Below, in pieces: positions 32,364-41,282 of a stretch of DNA of 64,000 bases. This DNA comes from Collinsella sp. AF23-4AC (GTDB lineage Bacteria; Actinomycetota; Coriobacteriia; Coriobacteriales; Coriobacteriaceae). Each line of letters begins with the position of its first letter. The stretch's first letter is position 1. The position numbers and the translations under genes were made by a program. Location: contig NZ_QRVE01000005.1 of the NCBI RefSeq assembly GCF_003462685.1, positions 58,984-122,983 on the forward strand, in the 5' to 3' direction. A model generated the notes under the pieces. That model ran no database searches. It was not told where the DNA came from and saw only the letters and a program-made list of their open reading frames with translations.

Positions 32364-33611
32364 ATGGAACAGAGAGTTGCAATCACCGGCATCGGTGCCG
32401 TATCGCCGCTCGGCAACACGGCGCTTGCCACCTGGGCGGCCATGTGCGCCGGCACGTGCGGCATCGGCCCGATCACGCACTTCGATACCGATGCGTTTGC
32501 CGTCAAGGTGGCGGCCGAGGTCAAGGGCTTTGACGGCAACGAGTACTTTGGCAAGCGTGATGCAAAGCATCTGGACCCCTGCGTTCAGTTTGCGATGGCG
32601 GCTTCGGACGAGGCCATGCACGATGCGGGCTTTGATGTCGAAGGCGCCATCGATCGAGAGCGCCTGGGCGTCTACGTGGGCTCGGGTGTGGGCGGCATGC
32701 AGACACTCGTCGACAACGTCCACACGATCGCCGATCGGGGGCCTCGTCGCGCATCGCCTTACATGATCGCGATGATGATTCCCAACATGGCTTCGGGCAA
32801 CATCGCGATTCGCCATAAGGCAAAGGGCCCGACCCTGCCCGTGGTGACCGCGTGCGCAACCTCGGCCCATGCGGTGGGCGAGGCGTTCCGCGCCATCAAG
32901 CACGGCTATGCCGATGCGATTCTCGCCGGCGGTGCCGAGGCCGCAATTATCCCCGATGCCGTTGCGGGCTTTACGTCCTGCCGCGCATTGACCACCAACC
33001 CTGATCCCGCGACGGCTTGCCGCCCGTTCGATGCAGACCGCGATGGCTTTGTGATGGGCGAGGGCGCCTGCGTGCTGGTACTCGAGAGCATGGAGCATGC
33101 GCAGGCGCGCGGTGCGCACATTTACGCCGAGGTCGTGGGCTACGGCAACACCGATGATGCCTATCACATCACGAGCCCCGATCCCGAGGCTGCTGGCATT
33201 GCCCGCGCGATATCGCTGGCGGTGACCGAGGGCGACGTCAAGCCTTCCGAGGGTCTCTACATCAATGCCCACGGCACATCGACCAAGCTCAACGATTCGT
33301 CCGAGACGGCGGGCATTAAGCGTGCGCTCGGCGAGGACGCGGCGCGCGCCGCGCACGTTTCGTCGACTAAGTCGATGACCGGTCACATGATCGGTGCCAC
33401 GGGTGCCATCGAGGTCATGGCCTGCGCCATGGCGCTCGAGCAGGGCGTGGTGCCGCCGACCATTAACTACCACACGCCCGATCCCGCCTGCGATCTTGAC
33501 TACACGCCCAATCGCGCGGTTCGCGCCGACCTTACCTGGGCGCTTTCGACCAACCTGGGCTTTGGCGGGCACAACGCCGCCATCGCGCTGCGTAGATATA
33601 CGAGGAGCTAG
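32364..33611 (+). CDS. fabF: 3-oxoacyl-ACP synthase II
   Basis: 415 aa. ATG 32364 is preferred over ATG 32361 because GAGGAG lies 6 nt upstream. Thiolase-fold condensing enzyme: active-site Cys in VVTACATSAHAVGEAF, His in INAHGTSTKLND, and Lys/His in STKSMTGHMIGATG. FabF elongates acyl-ACPs. With no FabB or FabA visible, FabF is probably the only elongating synthase in the operon. Confidence 0.95.
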   Translation: MEQRVAITGIGAVSPLGNTALATWAAMCAGTCGIGPITHFDTDAFAVKVAAEVKGFDGNEYFGKRDAKHLDPCVQFAMAASDEAMHDAGFDVEGAIDRERLGVYVGSGVGGMQTLVDNVHTIADRGPRRASPYMIAMMIPNMASGNIAIRHKAKGPTLPVVTACATSAHAVGEAFRAIKHGYADAILAGGAEAAIIPDAVAGFTSCRALTTNPDPATACRPFDADRDGFVMGEGACVLVLESMEHAQARGAHIYAEVVGYGNTDDAYHITSPDPEAAGIARAISLAVTEGDVKPSEGLYINAHGTSTKLNDSSETAGIKRALGEDAARAAHVSSTKSMTGHMIGATGAIEVMACAMALEQGVVPPTINYHTPDPACDLDYTPNRAVRADLTWALSTNLGFGGHNAAIALRRYTRS

Positions 33612-33614
33612 AGC

Positions 33615-34091
33615 ATGGATTCCAAAAGACTTGCCGAGATAGCCGATGTTATGGAGGACCGCGGCCTCACGCGCGTACGCGTTGAGGAGCCCGATGGCAC
33701 CGCGGTCGAACTCGAGCGCGCGAGCGCCGCGCAGCCGGTTGCCGTGCCCATGCCTATGCCGGGTGCCGTGACTGCTCCGGCGGTGGCTCCTGTCGCCATG
33801 CCTGCCGCCGCACCGGAGCCCGCCGCGCAAGCGCCTGCCGCCGCACCGGAGCCTAAGGGCACCGAGGTGACCGCTCCCATGGTCGGCGTTTTCTATGCTG
33901 CCCCGGCGCCGGGCGACGAGCCATTTGTGCACGTGGGCTCCAAGGTCAAGGCCGGTGAGACCCTCTGCATCATCGAGGCCATGAAGGTTCTCAACGAGGT
34001 GACGGCCGAGGCAGACGGCGAGGTACTCGAGATCTGCGTGGCCGACGGCGACCTCGTGGAGTTCGGCAGTTGCCTTATGAGGATCGGATAG
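33615..34091 (+). CDS. accB: Biotin carboxyl carrier protein of acetyl-CoA carboxylase
   Basis: 158 aa, ATG 33615, 3 nt after fabF. A short N-terminal helix region is followed by an Ala/Pro-rich linker (about 36-85) and a biotinyl domain with the target Lys in IIEAMKVLNEV. It shuttles carboxybiotin between AccC and the AccDA carboxyltransferase. It is a substrate for the birA product encoded just upstream of the operon. Confidence 0.96.
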   Translation: MDSKRLAEIADVMEDRGLTRVRVEEPDGTAVELERASAAQPVAVPMPMPGAVTAPAVAPVAMPAAAPEPAAQAPAAAPEPKGTEVTAPMVGVFYAAPAPGDEPFVHVGSKVKAGETLCIIEAMKVLNEVTAEADGEVLEICVADGDLVEFGSCLMRIG

Positions 34092-34100
34092 GTGATGTCC

Positions 34101-34523
34101 ATGAACAGAGAAGAGCTCAAGAAGCTGTTGCCGCATCGCGAACCGATGCTTTTGCTCGACGAGGCCGAGCTGGTGGGCGACGAGGCCCACGGCAAGATCA
34201 CGATTACGGGTGACGAGTACTTTTTGCAGGGGCATTTTCCGGGAAACCCGGTGGTCCCCGGCGTGATTCAGTGCGAGATGCTCGCCCAAAACTGTTGCGT
34301 GCTGCTGATGGGCGATGAGGAGGCGCGCGGCGCGACGCCGTTCTATACGAGTCTGGACAAGGTGCGCTTTAAGCGTCCGGTGCGACCGGGCGACACGGTG
34401 GATCTGGTGTGCTCCATCACGCGTGCGCGCGGGCCGTTCCGCTTTGCGACGGGCACCGCGAGCGTCAACGGTGAGGTTTGCTGCCGCGCCGATATGTCTT
34501 TTGCACTCATGCACGAAAGTTAA
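34101..34523 (+). CDS. fabZ: 3-hydroxyacyl-ACP dehydratase
   Basis: 140 aa. Three in-frame starts lie close together (GTG 34092, ATG 34095, ATG 34101); the last has GGTGAT in ribosome-site position and is chosen. Hotdog-fold motifs: LLPHREPMLLLDEA, catalytic His in GHFPGNPVVPGV, and Glu in IQCEMLAQ. It dehydrates 3-hydroxyacyl-ACP. It sits between the accB and accC genes, so dehydration and malonyl-CoA supply are co-expressed. Confidence 0.94.
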   Translation: MNREELKKLLPHREPMLLLDEAELVGDEAHGKITITGDEYFLQGHFPGNPVVPGVIQCEMLAQNCCVLLMGDEEARGATPFYTSLDKVRFKRPVRPGDTVDLVCSITRARGPFRFATGTASVNGEVCCRADMSFALMHES

Positions 34524-34533
34524 GGAAGGCTTC

Positions 34534-35877
34534 ATGTTCGACAAAGTGCTCATCGCCAACCGCGGCGAAGTCGCGGTCCGTGTTATCCGCTCGTGCCGCG
34601 ATATGGGCATCAAGACCGTCGCCGTTTATTCCACGGCCGATGCGGACGCGCTGCACGTGCAGCTTGCCGACGAGGCATATTGCATCGGCGGTCCGCGTCT
34701 TGCCGAGAGCTACCTCAACGACGATGCTGTGCTCACCTGTGCCGTGAAGTCGGGGGCAAAGGCGATCCATCCTGGCTACGGTTTCTTTTCCGAGAAGGCG
34801 AGCTTCGTGCGCGACTGCGACAAGTATGGCCTGGCGTTTGTCGGTCCTTCGGCCAAGGTGATCGACAGCATGGGCGACAAGGACGCCGCGCGTCGAACGG
34901 CCGCCGCGGCGGGCGTGCCCATCGTGCCGGGCTGCGATTTGCTCAAAAGTCCCGAGGAGGCAACGGCCGAGGCTGAGCGCATTGGCTGCCCCGTGCTTAT
35001 TAAAGCGCGTGCGGGTGGAGGCGGCCGCGGTATTCGCAAGGTCGAGCGCGTGGAAGATGCGGCAAAGGCGTTCATCGAGGCACGTGCCGAGGGCGAGGCC
35101 GTCTTTGGCGACGGCGAGTGCTACATGGAGAAGTTCGTCGCGCCCGCGCACCATGTCGAGGTGCAGATTATGGCCGATAAGCAGGGCCATGTGTTTTCGC
35201 TCGGCGAACGCGAGTGCTCGGTGCAGCGCCGCAACCAAAAGCTAATCGAGGAGAGCCCCGCGCCGTGCCTCGACGGACGCGATGATATTCGCGCGCGCAT
35301 GCACAAGGCCGCGCGCGACCTGGCTCGTGCCGTTGGCTATGAGGGCGCCGGCACCATTGAGTTTCTGTACTCAGATGACGGCAATTTCTACTTTATGGAA
35401 ATGAACACGCGCTTGCAGGTGGAGCATCCGGTTACGGAGTTTGTGACCGATACCGACTTGGTCAAGTGGCAGCTGCGCGTGGCTGCCGGCCAGCCTCTGC
35501 CCTTTGAGCAGGAGGACATGCCGGTCCGCAACCACGCCATGGAGTGCCGCATCAATGCCGAAACGCCGGACTTTCTGCCGTCATGTGGAACGGTCACCGC
35601 GTTGCGTGTGCCGGGTGGTCCGCGCGTACGCTGGGATTCCGCCATGTTTACCGGTGCGAAAGTTCCGCCGTACTACGACTCCATGCTTGGCAAGCTCATC
35701 GTGTGTGCGCCCACGCGTGACGGCGCCATTCGCAAGATGCGATCGGCCCTGGGCGAGCTCGTGATTGAAGGCGTGAGCGAAAACAGCGAGCTTCAGCTCG
35801 ACGTGCTGGCAAACGACGAGTTCTTGTCGGGCATGTACCACACCGATCTGATGGGGCATCTCTATGCTGATGAATAG
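34534..35877 (+). CDS. accC: Acetyl-CoA carboxylase, biotin carboxylase subunit
   Basis: 447 aa, ATG 34534 after TAAGGAAGG. ATP-grasp carboxylase: FDKVLIANRGEVAVRVIR, HPGYGFFSE, the glycine loop RAGGGGRGIRKV, ERECSVQRRNQKLIEE and MNTRLQVEHPVTE with catalytic Glu and Arg. It carboxylates the biotin on AccB using ATP and bicarbonate. The last 14 nt overlap the accDA start. Confidence 0.97.
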   Translation: MFDKVLIANRGEVAVRVIRSCRDMGIKTVAVYSTADADALHVQLADEAYCIGGPRLAESYLNDDAVLTCAVKSGAKAIHPGYGFFSEKASFVRDCDKYGLAFVGPSAKVIDSMGDKDAARRTAAAAGVPIVPGCDLLKSPEEATAEAERIGCPVLIKARAGGGGRGIRKVERVEDAAKAFIEARAEGEAVFGDGECYMEKFVAPAHHVEVQIMADKQGHVFSLGERECSVQRRNQKLIEESPAPCLDGRDDIRARMHKAARDLARAVGYEGAGTIEFLYSDDGNFYFMEMNTRLQVEHPVTEFVTDTDLVKWQLRVAAGQPLPFEQEDMPVRNHAMECRINAETPDFLPSCGTVTALRVPGGPRVRWDSAMFTGAKVPPYYDSMLGKLIVCAPTRDGAIRKMRSALGELVIEGVSENSELQLDVLANDEFLSGMYHTDLMGHLYADE

Positions 35878-37588
35878 AAAAGCGAAGACGGTCAACGTTC
35901 TCGAGGGGCCGATGACCGAGTCGTGCGCCGAGTTTCCTGCGCGCCACGTGTTTATCAAGTGCCCGGAGTGCCGCCGTGTGATCGATGAGGCGCGCCTGCA
36001 CGACAACCTCGAGGTCTGCCCTCGTTGCGGCAAGCACTTTCGCGTGAGCGGTCGCGCGCGCATGCGCATGACGGTCGACGAGGGCACGTTTGAGGAATGG
36101 GATGCTAATCTGGCGTCGGAGGACTTCCTCTCGTTTCCCGGTTATGCCGACAAACTCAAGAGCGTGAGCGAGCGTTCGGGCGAGCGCGATGCCGTTGTGT
36201 GCGGCAGGGGCAAAATCTGCGGTTGCGATACAGCTCTCTTCTTTATGGATGCCAACTTTATGATGGGCTCGATGGGTTCCGTGGTGGGCGAGAAGATCTG
36301 TCGCACATTTGAGCGTGCGACCGAGATGGGATTGCCAGTTGTCGGCTTTACCGTTTCGGGCGGTGCGCGCATGCAAGAGGGCGTGACATCGCTTATGCAG
36401 ATGGCCAAGATTTCTGCGGCGGTTAGGCGCCACAGCGAGGCGGGCGGCCTGTATACCACGGTGCTCACCGACCCCACGACTGGCGGCGTGACCGCGAGCT
36501 TTGCCATGGAGGGCGACATTATCCTGGCCGAGCCCGATGCCCTGACGGCATTTGCCGGCCCGCGCGTGATCGAGCAGAACATGCACAAGCGCCTGCCCAA
36601 GGGATTCCAGCGCTCCGAGTTTTTGCTGGAGCACGGCTTTTGCGATGCCGTTGTTCCGCGTGGCGAGATTGCGCTCACGGTAGGCGAGCTGCTGGCGCTG
36701 CACGAAGGGCACGCGCCCGGCCTGGGGGCACCGCATGAGATCGTGCATACGGGTCGCCGCGGCAAAAAGTTGGGACACTTGTTCAAGCGCTCGGCCGCAC
36801 CAAAAACCGCGCTCGAGATTGTCAAGCAGACCCGCTCGGCAGATCGCGCCACGGCAGGCGAGATGATCTCGCTGGGCCTGGATGGATTTGTGGAGCTGCA
36901 CGGGGACCGCTACTTTGGCGACGACGCCGCTGTGGTGGCTGGCATTGGCTGGAAGGACGGACGCCCCGTAACGGTCATCGCCATCGAACGCGGCACCACG
37001 ACCAAAGAGCGCATGCGTCGCAACTTTGGTATGGCACATCCCGAGGGCTACCGCAAAGCGCGTCGTCTTATGCGCCAGGCCGAAAAGTTTGGCCGACCGG
37101 TTCTGTGCCTGGTCGATACTTCGGGCGCGTTTTGCGGCATCGGTGCCGAGGAACGCGGCCAGGGCGAGGCGATTGCCCAGAATCTCATGGAGATGAGCGG
37201 CCTTAAGACGCCGATTGTCTCGGTGGTGACAGGCGAGGGCGGCTCTGGTGGCGCGCTGGCGCTGTCCGTGGCCGACCGCATCCTGATGCTCTCGAGCTCG
37301 GCCTATTCGGTCGTGAGCCCCGAGGCCTGTGCGTCGATCCTGTGGAAGGATACCGAGCGCGCGAATGAGGCCGCCGAGGCGCTTAAGCTCACGGCCCCCG
37401 ATCTGTTGGCGCTCGGCATCATCGACGGCATTGTCGACGATAGGGACCTGTCACATGAGGAGATTGCCGGTGCCGTCATGTCCTCGGCATTTGATGCCTT
37501 CGATACGCTTGGGCGGCTCGACGACGCGACCCTCACAAACCTCCGCTACGAAAAGTACCGCGCAATCGGTCAGTACCGCACGATGTGA
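35864..37588 (+). CDS. accD: Acetyl-CoA carboxylase carboxyltransferase, AccD-AccA fusion
   Basis: 574 aa; ATG 35864 lies inside the end of accC (ATG 35870 is an alternative). The N-terminal half is the beta subunit: a four-Cys zinc ribbon (CPEC...CPRC, about residues 29-51), then MGSMGSVVGEK, SGGARMQEG and PTTGGVTASFA. The C-terminal half, from about residue 300, is the alpha subunit: DGFVELHGDRYFGDD, RNFGMAHPEGYRKA, DTSGAFCGIGAEERGQ and GEGGSGGALAL. It transfers the carboxyl group from biotin to acetyl-CoA. In most bacteria these are two genes; no frameshift is involved here. Last gene of the operon. Confidence 0.95.
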   Translation: MLMNRKAKTVNVLEGPMTESCAEFPARHVFIKCPECRRVIDEARLHDNLEVCPRCGKHFRVSGRARMRMTVDEGTFEEWDANLASEDFLSFPGYADKLKSVSERSGERDAVVCGRGKICGCDTALFFMDANFMMGSMGSVVGEKICRTFERATEMGLPVVGFTVSGGARMQEGVTSLMQMAKISAAVRRHSEAGGLYTTVLTDPTTGGVTASFAMEGDIILAEPDALTAFAGPRVIEQNMHKRLPKGFQRSEFLLEHGFCDAVVPRGEIALTVGELLALHEGHAPGLGAPHEIVHTGRRGKKLGHLFKRSAAPKTALEIVKQTRSADRATAGEMISLGLDGFVELHGDRYFGDDAAVVAGIGWKDGRPVTVIAIERGTTTKERMRRNFGMAHPEGYRKARRLMRQAEKFGRPVLCLVDTSGAFCGIGAEERGQGEAIAQNLMEMSGLKTPIVSVVTGEGGSGGALALSVADRILMLSSSAYSVVSPEACASILWKDTERANEAAEALKLTAPDLLALGIIDGIVDDRDLSHEEIAGAVMSSAFDAFDTLGRLDDATLTNLRYEKYRAIGQYRTM

Positions 37589-37613
37589 CAAAGGGACAGT
37601 CCGCATGTCACAT
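37583..37613 (+). repeat. GGGACAG-type palindrome over the accDA stop
   Basis: ATGTGACA (37583-37590) and TGTCACAT (37606-37613) enclose AAGGGACAGTCCGCA. It includes the accDA stop codon and could form a hairpin or a palindromic operator for the following gene. A related segment lies after that gene (38847-38878). Confidence 0.55.
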
Positions 37614-37628
37614 TGGGAAAGGCATTCC

Positions 37629-38843
37629 ATGCCACAAGTTTCTAACACCTCGTTTACAACGATGGTTTCATCAAACGCCATGGCCGTGGTGGACTATCTG
37701 TCCAAAAGCATGATGTCGGCGCTGCCGTTTATTGTCTGCGCGGCGTTGTTCCGCACCGTCGCCGTCATTATGGGCGAAGGCATGCTGGGCCTGTGGTCGG
37801 CCGATTCCGAAATCTATCGCCTGTTCTACAGTTGGCTCTATAACGCCGGCTACTACTTTTTGCCCATCTATCTTGGTTGGGCGGCTGCCCGCCAGCTCGG
37901 TTGCTCGGAACAACTGGGCATGATGCTGGGCGGCGTATTGATTGCGCCCGATCTGCTTAAGCTCGTCGATGCCGCATCGACGACGGGGGCATCGATGACT
38001 TCCGTGTATGGCCTGCTTCCCGCGCCGGTCAACGATTACACGGCGACTGTTATTCCGATTCTCATCTCGGTGCCCGTGCTATGGCGAGTGGAGTGTTTCT
38101 TTCAGCGCGTTATCCCTAAGGCCGTGGCGTTTTCGTTCGTTCCGTTTGCGACCATGCTCGTCATGGTTCCGGTTTCGCTGTGCATTACGGCGCCGGCGGG
38201 CAGCTATCTGGGCATGCTGTTGGGACAGCTTATGTTTATGCTTGGCAATTCCGGTGGTATCGTGTCGCTGCTTACGCTCATGGGGCTTGCCGCGGGTTGG
38301 GAGTTCCTTAAGATTGCGGGCATCAGCAACGTTGTCCTATCGCTCGCCTATGCGCAGTTTATGAGTGTGGGAACGGATTCGTGCATCCTGATCGCCGCGA
38401 CGATGGCAACGTTCGCCGTTTGGGGCATGCCCTTTGGCGCGTCGCTTCGCGTTGCGGATAAGGACGAGAAGGCGCTCATGCTGGGCTATTCAATCTCGGG
38501 TGTTCTTGGCGGCGTAAGCGAGCCGGCGCTGTACGGTTGCGGCTTTAAATATGGCGGGTGCCTGACGTGCATGGCCATTGGCGGCGCCGTCGGAGGCCTT
38601 GTTGCAGCCGTGGGCCACGTTACGGCCTATACCATCGGTATGACGAATGTCCTCATGGTCATTGGTTTTGCCACGGGCGGCATCTCGAACCTGCTATGGT
38701 GCTGTGCTGCCGGCGGTGTGGCATTTGCGGTGTCTGCGGCGCTGAGCTACTGCTTTGGCGTGGTGCCGGCGAAGGGGCAGGCGGCAGAAGACGGAGCCGA
38801 TTTGCCCGAAACCTCGAAGAACGTGGCCGAAGTAAGCGTGTAA
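37629..38843 (+). CDS. PTS system EIIC component (glucose/beta-glucoside superfamily), stand-alone
   Basis: 404 aa. ATG 37629 with GGGAAAGG upstream. About ten hydrophobic helices; GVSEPALYGCGFKYG is the conserved substrate-site motif (usually GITEPAIYG) of EIIC proteins of the glucose/sucrose/beta-glucoside group. It would translocate a sugar while it is phosphorylated by an EIIB. No EIIA or EIIB domain is fused or encoded nearby, so it must borrow partners or be a non-phosphorylating carrier. The sugar is unknown. It is flanked on both sides by palindromic repeats, which suggests a separately acquired unit. Confidence 0.85.
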   Translation: MPQVSNTSFTTMVSSNAMAVVDYLSKSMMSALPFIVCAALFRTVAVIMGEGMLGLWSADSEIYRLFYSWLYNAGYYFLPIYLGWAAARQLGCSEQLGMMLGGVLIAPDLLKLVDAASTTGASMTSVYGLLPAPVNDYTATVIPILISVPVLWRVECFFQRVIPKAVAFSFVPFATMLVMVPVSLCITAPAGSYLGMLLGQLMFMLGNSGGIVSLLTLMGLAAGWEFLKIAGISNVVLSLAYAQFMSVGTDSCILIAATMATFAVWGMPFGASLRVADKDEKALMLGYSISGVLGGVSEPALYGCGFKYGGCLTCMAIGGAVGGLVAAVGHVTAYTIGMTNVLMVIGFATGGISNLLWCCAAGGVAFAVSAALSYCFGVVPAKGQAAEDGADLPETSKNVAEVSV

Positions 38844-38846
38844 ACC

Positions 38847-38878
38847 TGTGCGACACAAGGACGATTCCTTTGCCACAT
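38847..38878 (+). repeat. Palindromic segment after the EIIC gene
   Basis: TGTGCGACACAAGG and CCTTTGCCACA flank ACGATT; CAAGG pairs with CCTTTG. It resembles the palindrome at 37583-37613 with a diverged core. Confidence 0.4.
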
Positions 38879-38881
38879 TCC

Positions 38882-38915
38882 AAGGCCGTGGCCCGTGTGG
38901 GTTGCGGCCTTTTTT
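38882..38915 (+). terminator. EIIC gene terminator
   Basis: AAGGCCG (38882-38888) / CGGCCTT (38905-38911), followed by a T run to 38915. Confidence 0.8.
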
Positions 38916-38994
38916 GTATCTGGGGGATAAAGTGGCTACACTACAATCCGTTTGAGCAATAGATATATAGGTAGTACCGTGGGGGCGGATGTAG

Positions 38995-40149
38995 ATGGTC
39001 GAGTGGATTGTTAAGCGTGCGCAGGGCGACCGTGCGCGCGTGGGCACGTTGACGGGCGTGGTGTGTATTCTCGCCAATGTTGCGCTTTGTGCTGCGAAGG
39101 GCGCAATTGGTGTGGTTTCGGGATCGGTTTCGATTGTGGCGGATGCCATGAACAACCTGTCCGATGCCAGCTCGAATATCGTGAGCGTGCTGGGCTTTAA
39201 GCTGGCGAGCAAGCCGGCCGACCCCGAGCATCCTTACGGCCACGGTCGCTACGAGTATCTCTCGGGTCTGGTCGTGGCTGCACTCGTGCTGCTGATCGGC
39301 CTTGAGCTTATCAAATCCTCGTTTGAGCGCATCATCCACCCCGAACCTGTCGAGTTCTCGCTTGCCCTGGTGGCGGTCCTGGCGCTTTCGATGGTCGTAA
39401 AGCTCTGGATGGCGGCCCTCAACCAAAAGCTCGGTGACCGCATTGAGTCCGAGACGCTGCATGCGACCGCGCAGGATTCCAAGAACGATGTCCTTGCCAC
39501 GGGCGCCGTGCTAGCGTGCGCAATTGTTTCGCAGGTGACGGGCATCAACCTCGACGCTTGGGTCGGCCTTGCCGTTGGCGCCTATATTGGCTGGAGCGGC
39601 TTTGAACTCATCCAGGATACGGTGAGCCCGCTTTTGGGCCAGACGCCCGATCCTAAGCTGGTCACGCACATTCGAGACAAGATCATGAGCTACCCCGGCG
39701 TTTTGGGCGTTCACGATCTGATGGTTCACGACTACGGCCCGGGCAGGAAGTTCGCAAGCGCTCATGCTGAGATGGCAGCCGAGGCAAGCCCGCTGGAAAG
39801 TCACGACACGCTCGATAACATCGAGCAGTCGTTTAGGAACGAAGACGGCATGATTGTCACACTTCACTACGACCCCATCGTGACCGACGATCCAAAGGTG
39901 GCGAGCATGCGCTTGCGCATCAACGCTATGGCTCAAGAGATCGATAGCCGCCTCTCGATTCATGACCTACGTTGTGTGCCGGGTCCTACGCACACCAACG
40001 TGATCTTTGACTGCGTGCGCCCCTCGGATCTGCAGATGAGTGCCGAAGACTTAAAGCACGCGCTGGCACAACGGGTCGAATCGGAATATCCCAAGTCGAT
40101 TGCCAAGATTACGATCGACGAAGACTACGTAGGACATACCCACAAGTAA
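38995..40149 (+). CDS. Cation diffusion facilitator family metal exporter
   Basis: 384 aa; ATG 38995 after GGGGGCGGATG. Six N-terminal transmembrane helices contain the metal sites: DAMNNLSDASSN in helix 2 and HATAQDSKNDVLAT in helix 5 (HxxxD type), with HPYGHGRYEYL in the loop. A cytoplasmic domain with metal-binding His residues follows (about 210-384), longer than usual (most CDFs are about 300 aa). It exports Zn, Fe or Mn by proton antiport; which metal is not readable. Single gene, 40 nt before the phosphatase gene. Confidence 0.9.
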   Translation: MVEWIVKRAQGDRARVGTLTGVVCILANVALCAAKGAIGVVSGSVSIVADAMNNLSDASSNIVSVLGFKLASKPADPEHPYGHGRYEYLSGLVVAALVLLIGLELIKSSFERIIHPEPVEFSLALVAVLALSMVVKLWMAALNQKLGDRIESETLHATAQDSKNDVLATGAVLACAIVSQVTGINLDAWVGLAVGAYIGWSGFELIQDTVSPLLGQTPDPKLVTHIRDKIMSYPGVLGVHDLMVHDYGPGRKFASAHAEMAAEASPLESHDTLDNIEQSFRNEDGMIVTLHYDPIVTDDPKVASMRLRINAMAQEIDSRLSIHDLRCVPGPTHTNVIFDCVRPSDLQMSAEDLKHALAQRVESEYPKSIAKITIDEDYVGHTHK

Positions 40150-40188
40150 GGCTGTGCCGGCAAAGCAGGTTATGCAGAAGGGGAGAGC

Positions 40189-40815
40189 ATGAAGAAACTG
40201 TATCTACTCCGCCACGGTCAGACGGAGTTCAACGTCAAAAAGCTGGTCCAGGGCCGCTGCGATTCACCGTTGACCGGCCTGGGCCGTCAGCAAGCCGGGA
40301 TGGCAGCCGCGTGGCTCAAAGCCCACAACGTTGTTCCCGACAAAGTGGTCTCATCACCCTTAGGCCGAGCCATGAACACGGCAAGTCTCGTCGCATACGA
40401 ACTCCTCGGTCCGGACGCCGCAGTCGAGCCCTGCGAAGGCATCATCGAGCGCAGCTACGGCTCCTTCGAAGAAGGCCCGCACGACGCCCTGCCCACCGAC
40501 GTCTGGGATCCGGGCGAGGATTTGGTCCCCTTTGGAGGAGAGGGAAGCAAAGCGTTGCAAGAACGCATGGTAGCCACCCTCACCAATCTCATAAGCGCCG
40601 AGGATATCGAGACCCTCCTAGCAGTAAGCCACGGCAGCGCCAGCCGCCAATTCATCAAGGCTGCAGCCCCAGCGGACTTTGAGCTCCCAGCAAAACTCCC
40701 CAACTGCGCCATCATGATCTTCGATTTTGACGAGGAAGATTTGCAAGGAAAGAGCGACAGGCTCCAATGCAAGTTCACTCTCCAGCAAATAGTGGACCCC
40801 CAACAAAGTAATTAG
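40189..40815 (+). CDS. Histidine phosphatase family protein (phosphoglycerate-mutase-like)
   Basis: 208 aa, ATG 40189 after GGGGAGAG. LYLLRHGQTEFN carries the phosphorylated His and LAVSHGSASRQF the second His; the acid is in GIIERSYGSFEEGP. It is probably a broad phosphatase or an alpha-ribazole/sugar-phosphate phosphatase rather than a glycolytic mutase. From about 40300 on, codon use shifts to C- and A-ending codons with C above G, as in the 3' part of the aminotransferase gene; both genes end next to a family 1 hairpin element. Confidence 0.85.
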   Translation: MKKLYLLRHGQTEFNVKKLVQGRCDSPLTGLGRQQAGMAAAWLKAHNVVPDKVVSSPLGRAMNTASLVAYELLGPDAAVEPCEGIIERSYGSFEEGPHDALPTDVWDPGEDLVPFGGEGSKALQERMVATLTNLISAEDIETLLAVSHGSASRQFIKAAAPADFELPAKLPNCAIMIFDFDEEDLQGKSDRLQCKFTLQQIVDPQQSN

Positions 40816-40845
40816 CTGAGCGAGCAAGGTTTAGCAGACATCAAC

Positions 40846-41020
40846 GTGGCGTTCACAGTGTGCGGCGGAGGGGGCGGGCCTGAGACATATTAAGGTTGTC
40901 GCGAGTTCCGCACGAACAGGAGAGCACTTAATGTGCTCTCCGTCGTGAGTAGGACTGTAGAGCAGCAACCTTAATATGTCTCAGGCCCGCCCCCTCCGCC
41001 GCACACTGGGAACGTGCCAC
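40846..41020 (+). repeat. Nested long-hairpin element, family 1, copy C (upstream of rplC)
   Basis: The perfect 43-bp arms are 40856-40898 and 40966-41008, extended by GTGGC (40846-40850) / GCCAC (41016-41020) past a small internal loop. The inner hairpin GGAGAGCAC-TTAAT-GTGCTCTCC (40919-40941) differs from copies A and B at paired positions on both sides. The shared unpaired parts are CGCGAGTTCCGCACGA and AGGACTGTAGAGCAG. Confidence 0.88.
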
Positions 41021-41064
41021 GCACTTTACCTGCGTAAACAATGTGAGTGAAATATGAATCTCGA

Positions 41065-41090
41065 TGGATACGCCCGCAGCCGTGTATACT
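41065..41090 (+). promoter_or_regulatory. Conserved block with TATACT upstream of rplC
   Basis: TGGATACGCCCG followed by CAGCCGTGTATACT. The first 25 bases match 42930-42954 (upstream of rplB) at 22 positions, and GGATACGCCCG recurs upstream of rpsL. TATACT (41085-41090) is a good -10, but no standard -35 is seen; TGGATA lies only 14 nt upstream of it. Confidence 0.5.
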
Positions 41091-41201
41091 AAACAGCTGT
41101 GTGTAACCAGGGGAGTATTCTGGCTGGACAAAATGCCTGCTTAATAGGGTTGTCAGGTAGTCCGGACGCAATACAAGACTGGGGAGCACGTCGTGTAAGT
41201 A

Positions 41202-41253
41202 GTGGTCCTCTAGGGGCGTACGCTCGGTGGTGTACGCATTGTCCCAAGACCAC
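41202..41253 (+). ncRNA. Structured leader of rplC
   Basis: GTGGTC (41202-41207) pairs with GACCAC (41248-41253) around an inner GCGTAC (41216-41221) / GTACGC (41232-41237) stem. It lies in the roughly 190-nt leader of the operon. By analogy with the S10 leader it may bind a ribosomal protein such as L4; that role is inference. Confidence 0.45.
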
Positions 41254-41282
41254 GCGAGAGTTGGGATCATATCTTGATCAGC

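Noticed and set aside
37583..37613. CRP-type operator (TGTGA-N-TCACA)
   Set aside because: The half-sites are too far apart (TGTGA to TCACA spacing well above 6-8 bp) and the core is of the GGGACAG repeat type.
41120..41270. tRNA or known riboswitch in the rplC leader
   Set aside because: No cloverleaf, no CCA-type end and no match to a remembered riboswitch consensus; it fits a ribosomal-protein leader better.
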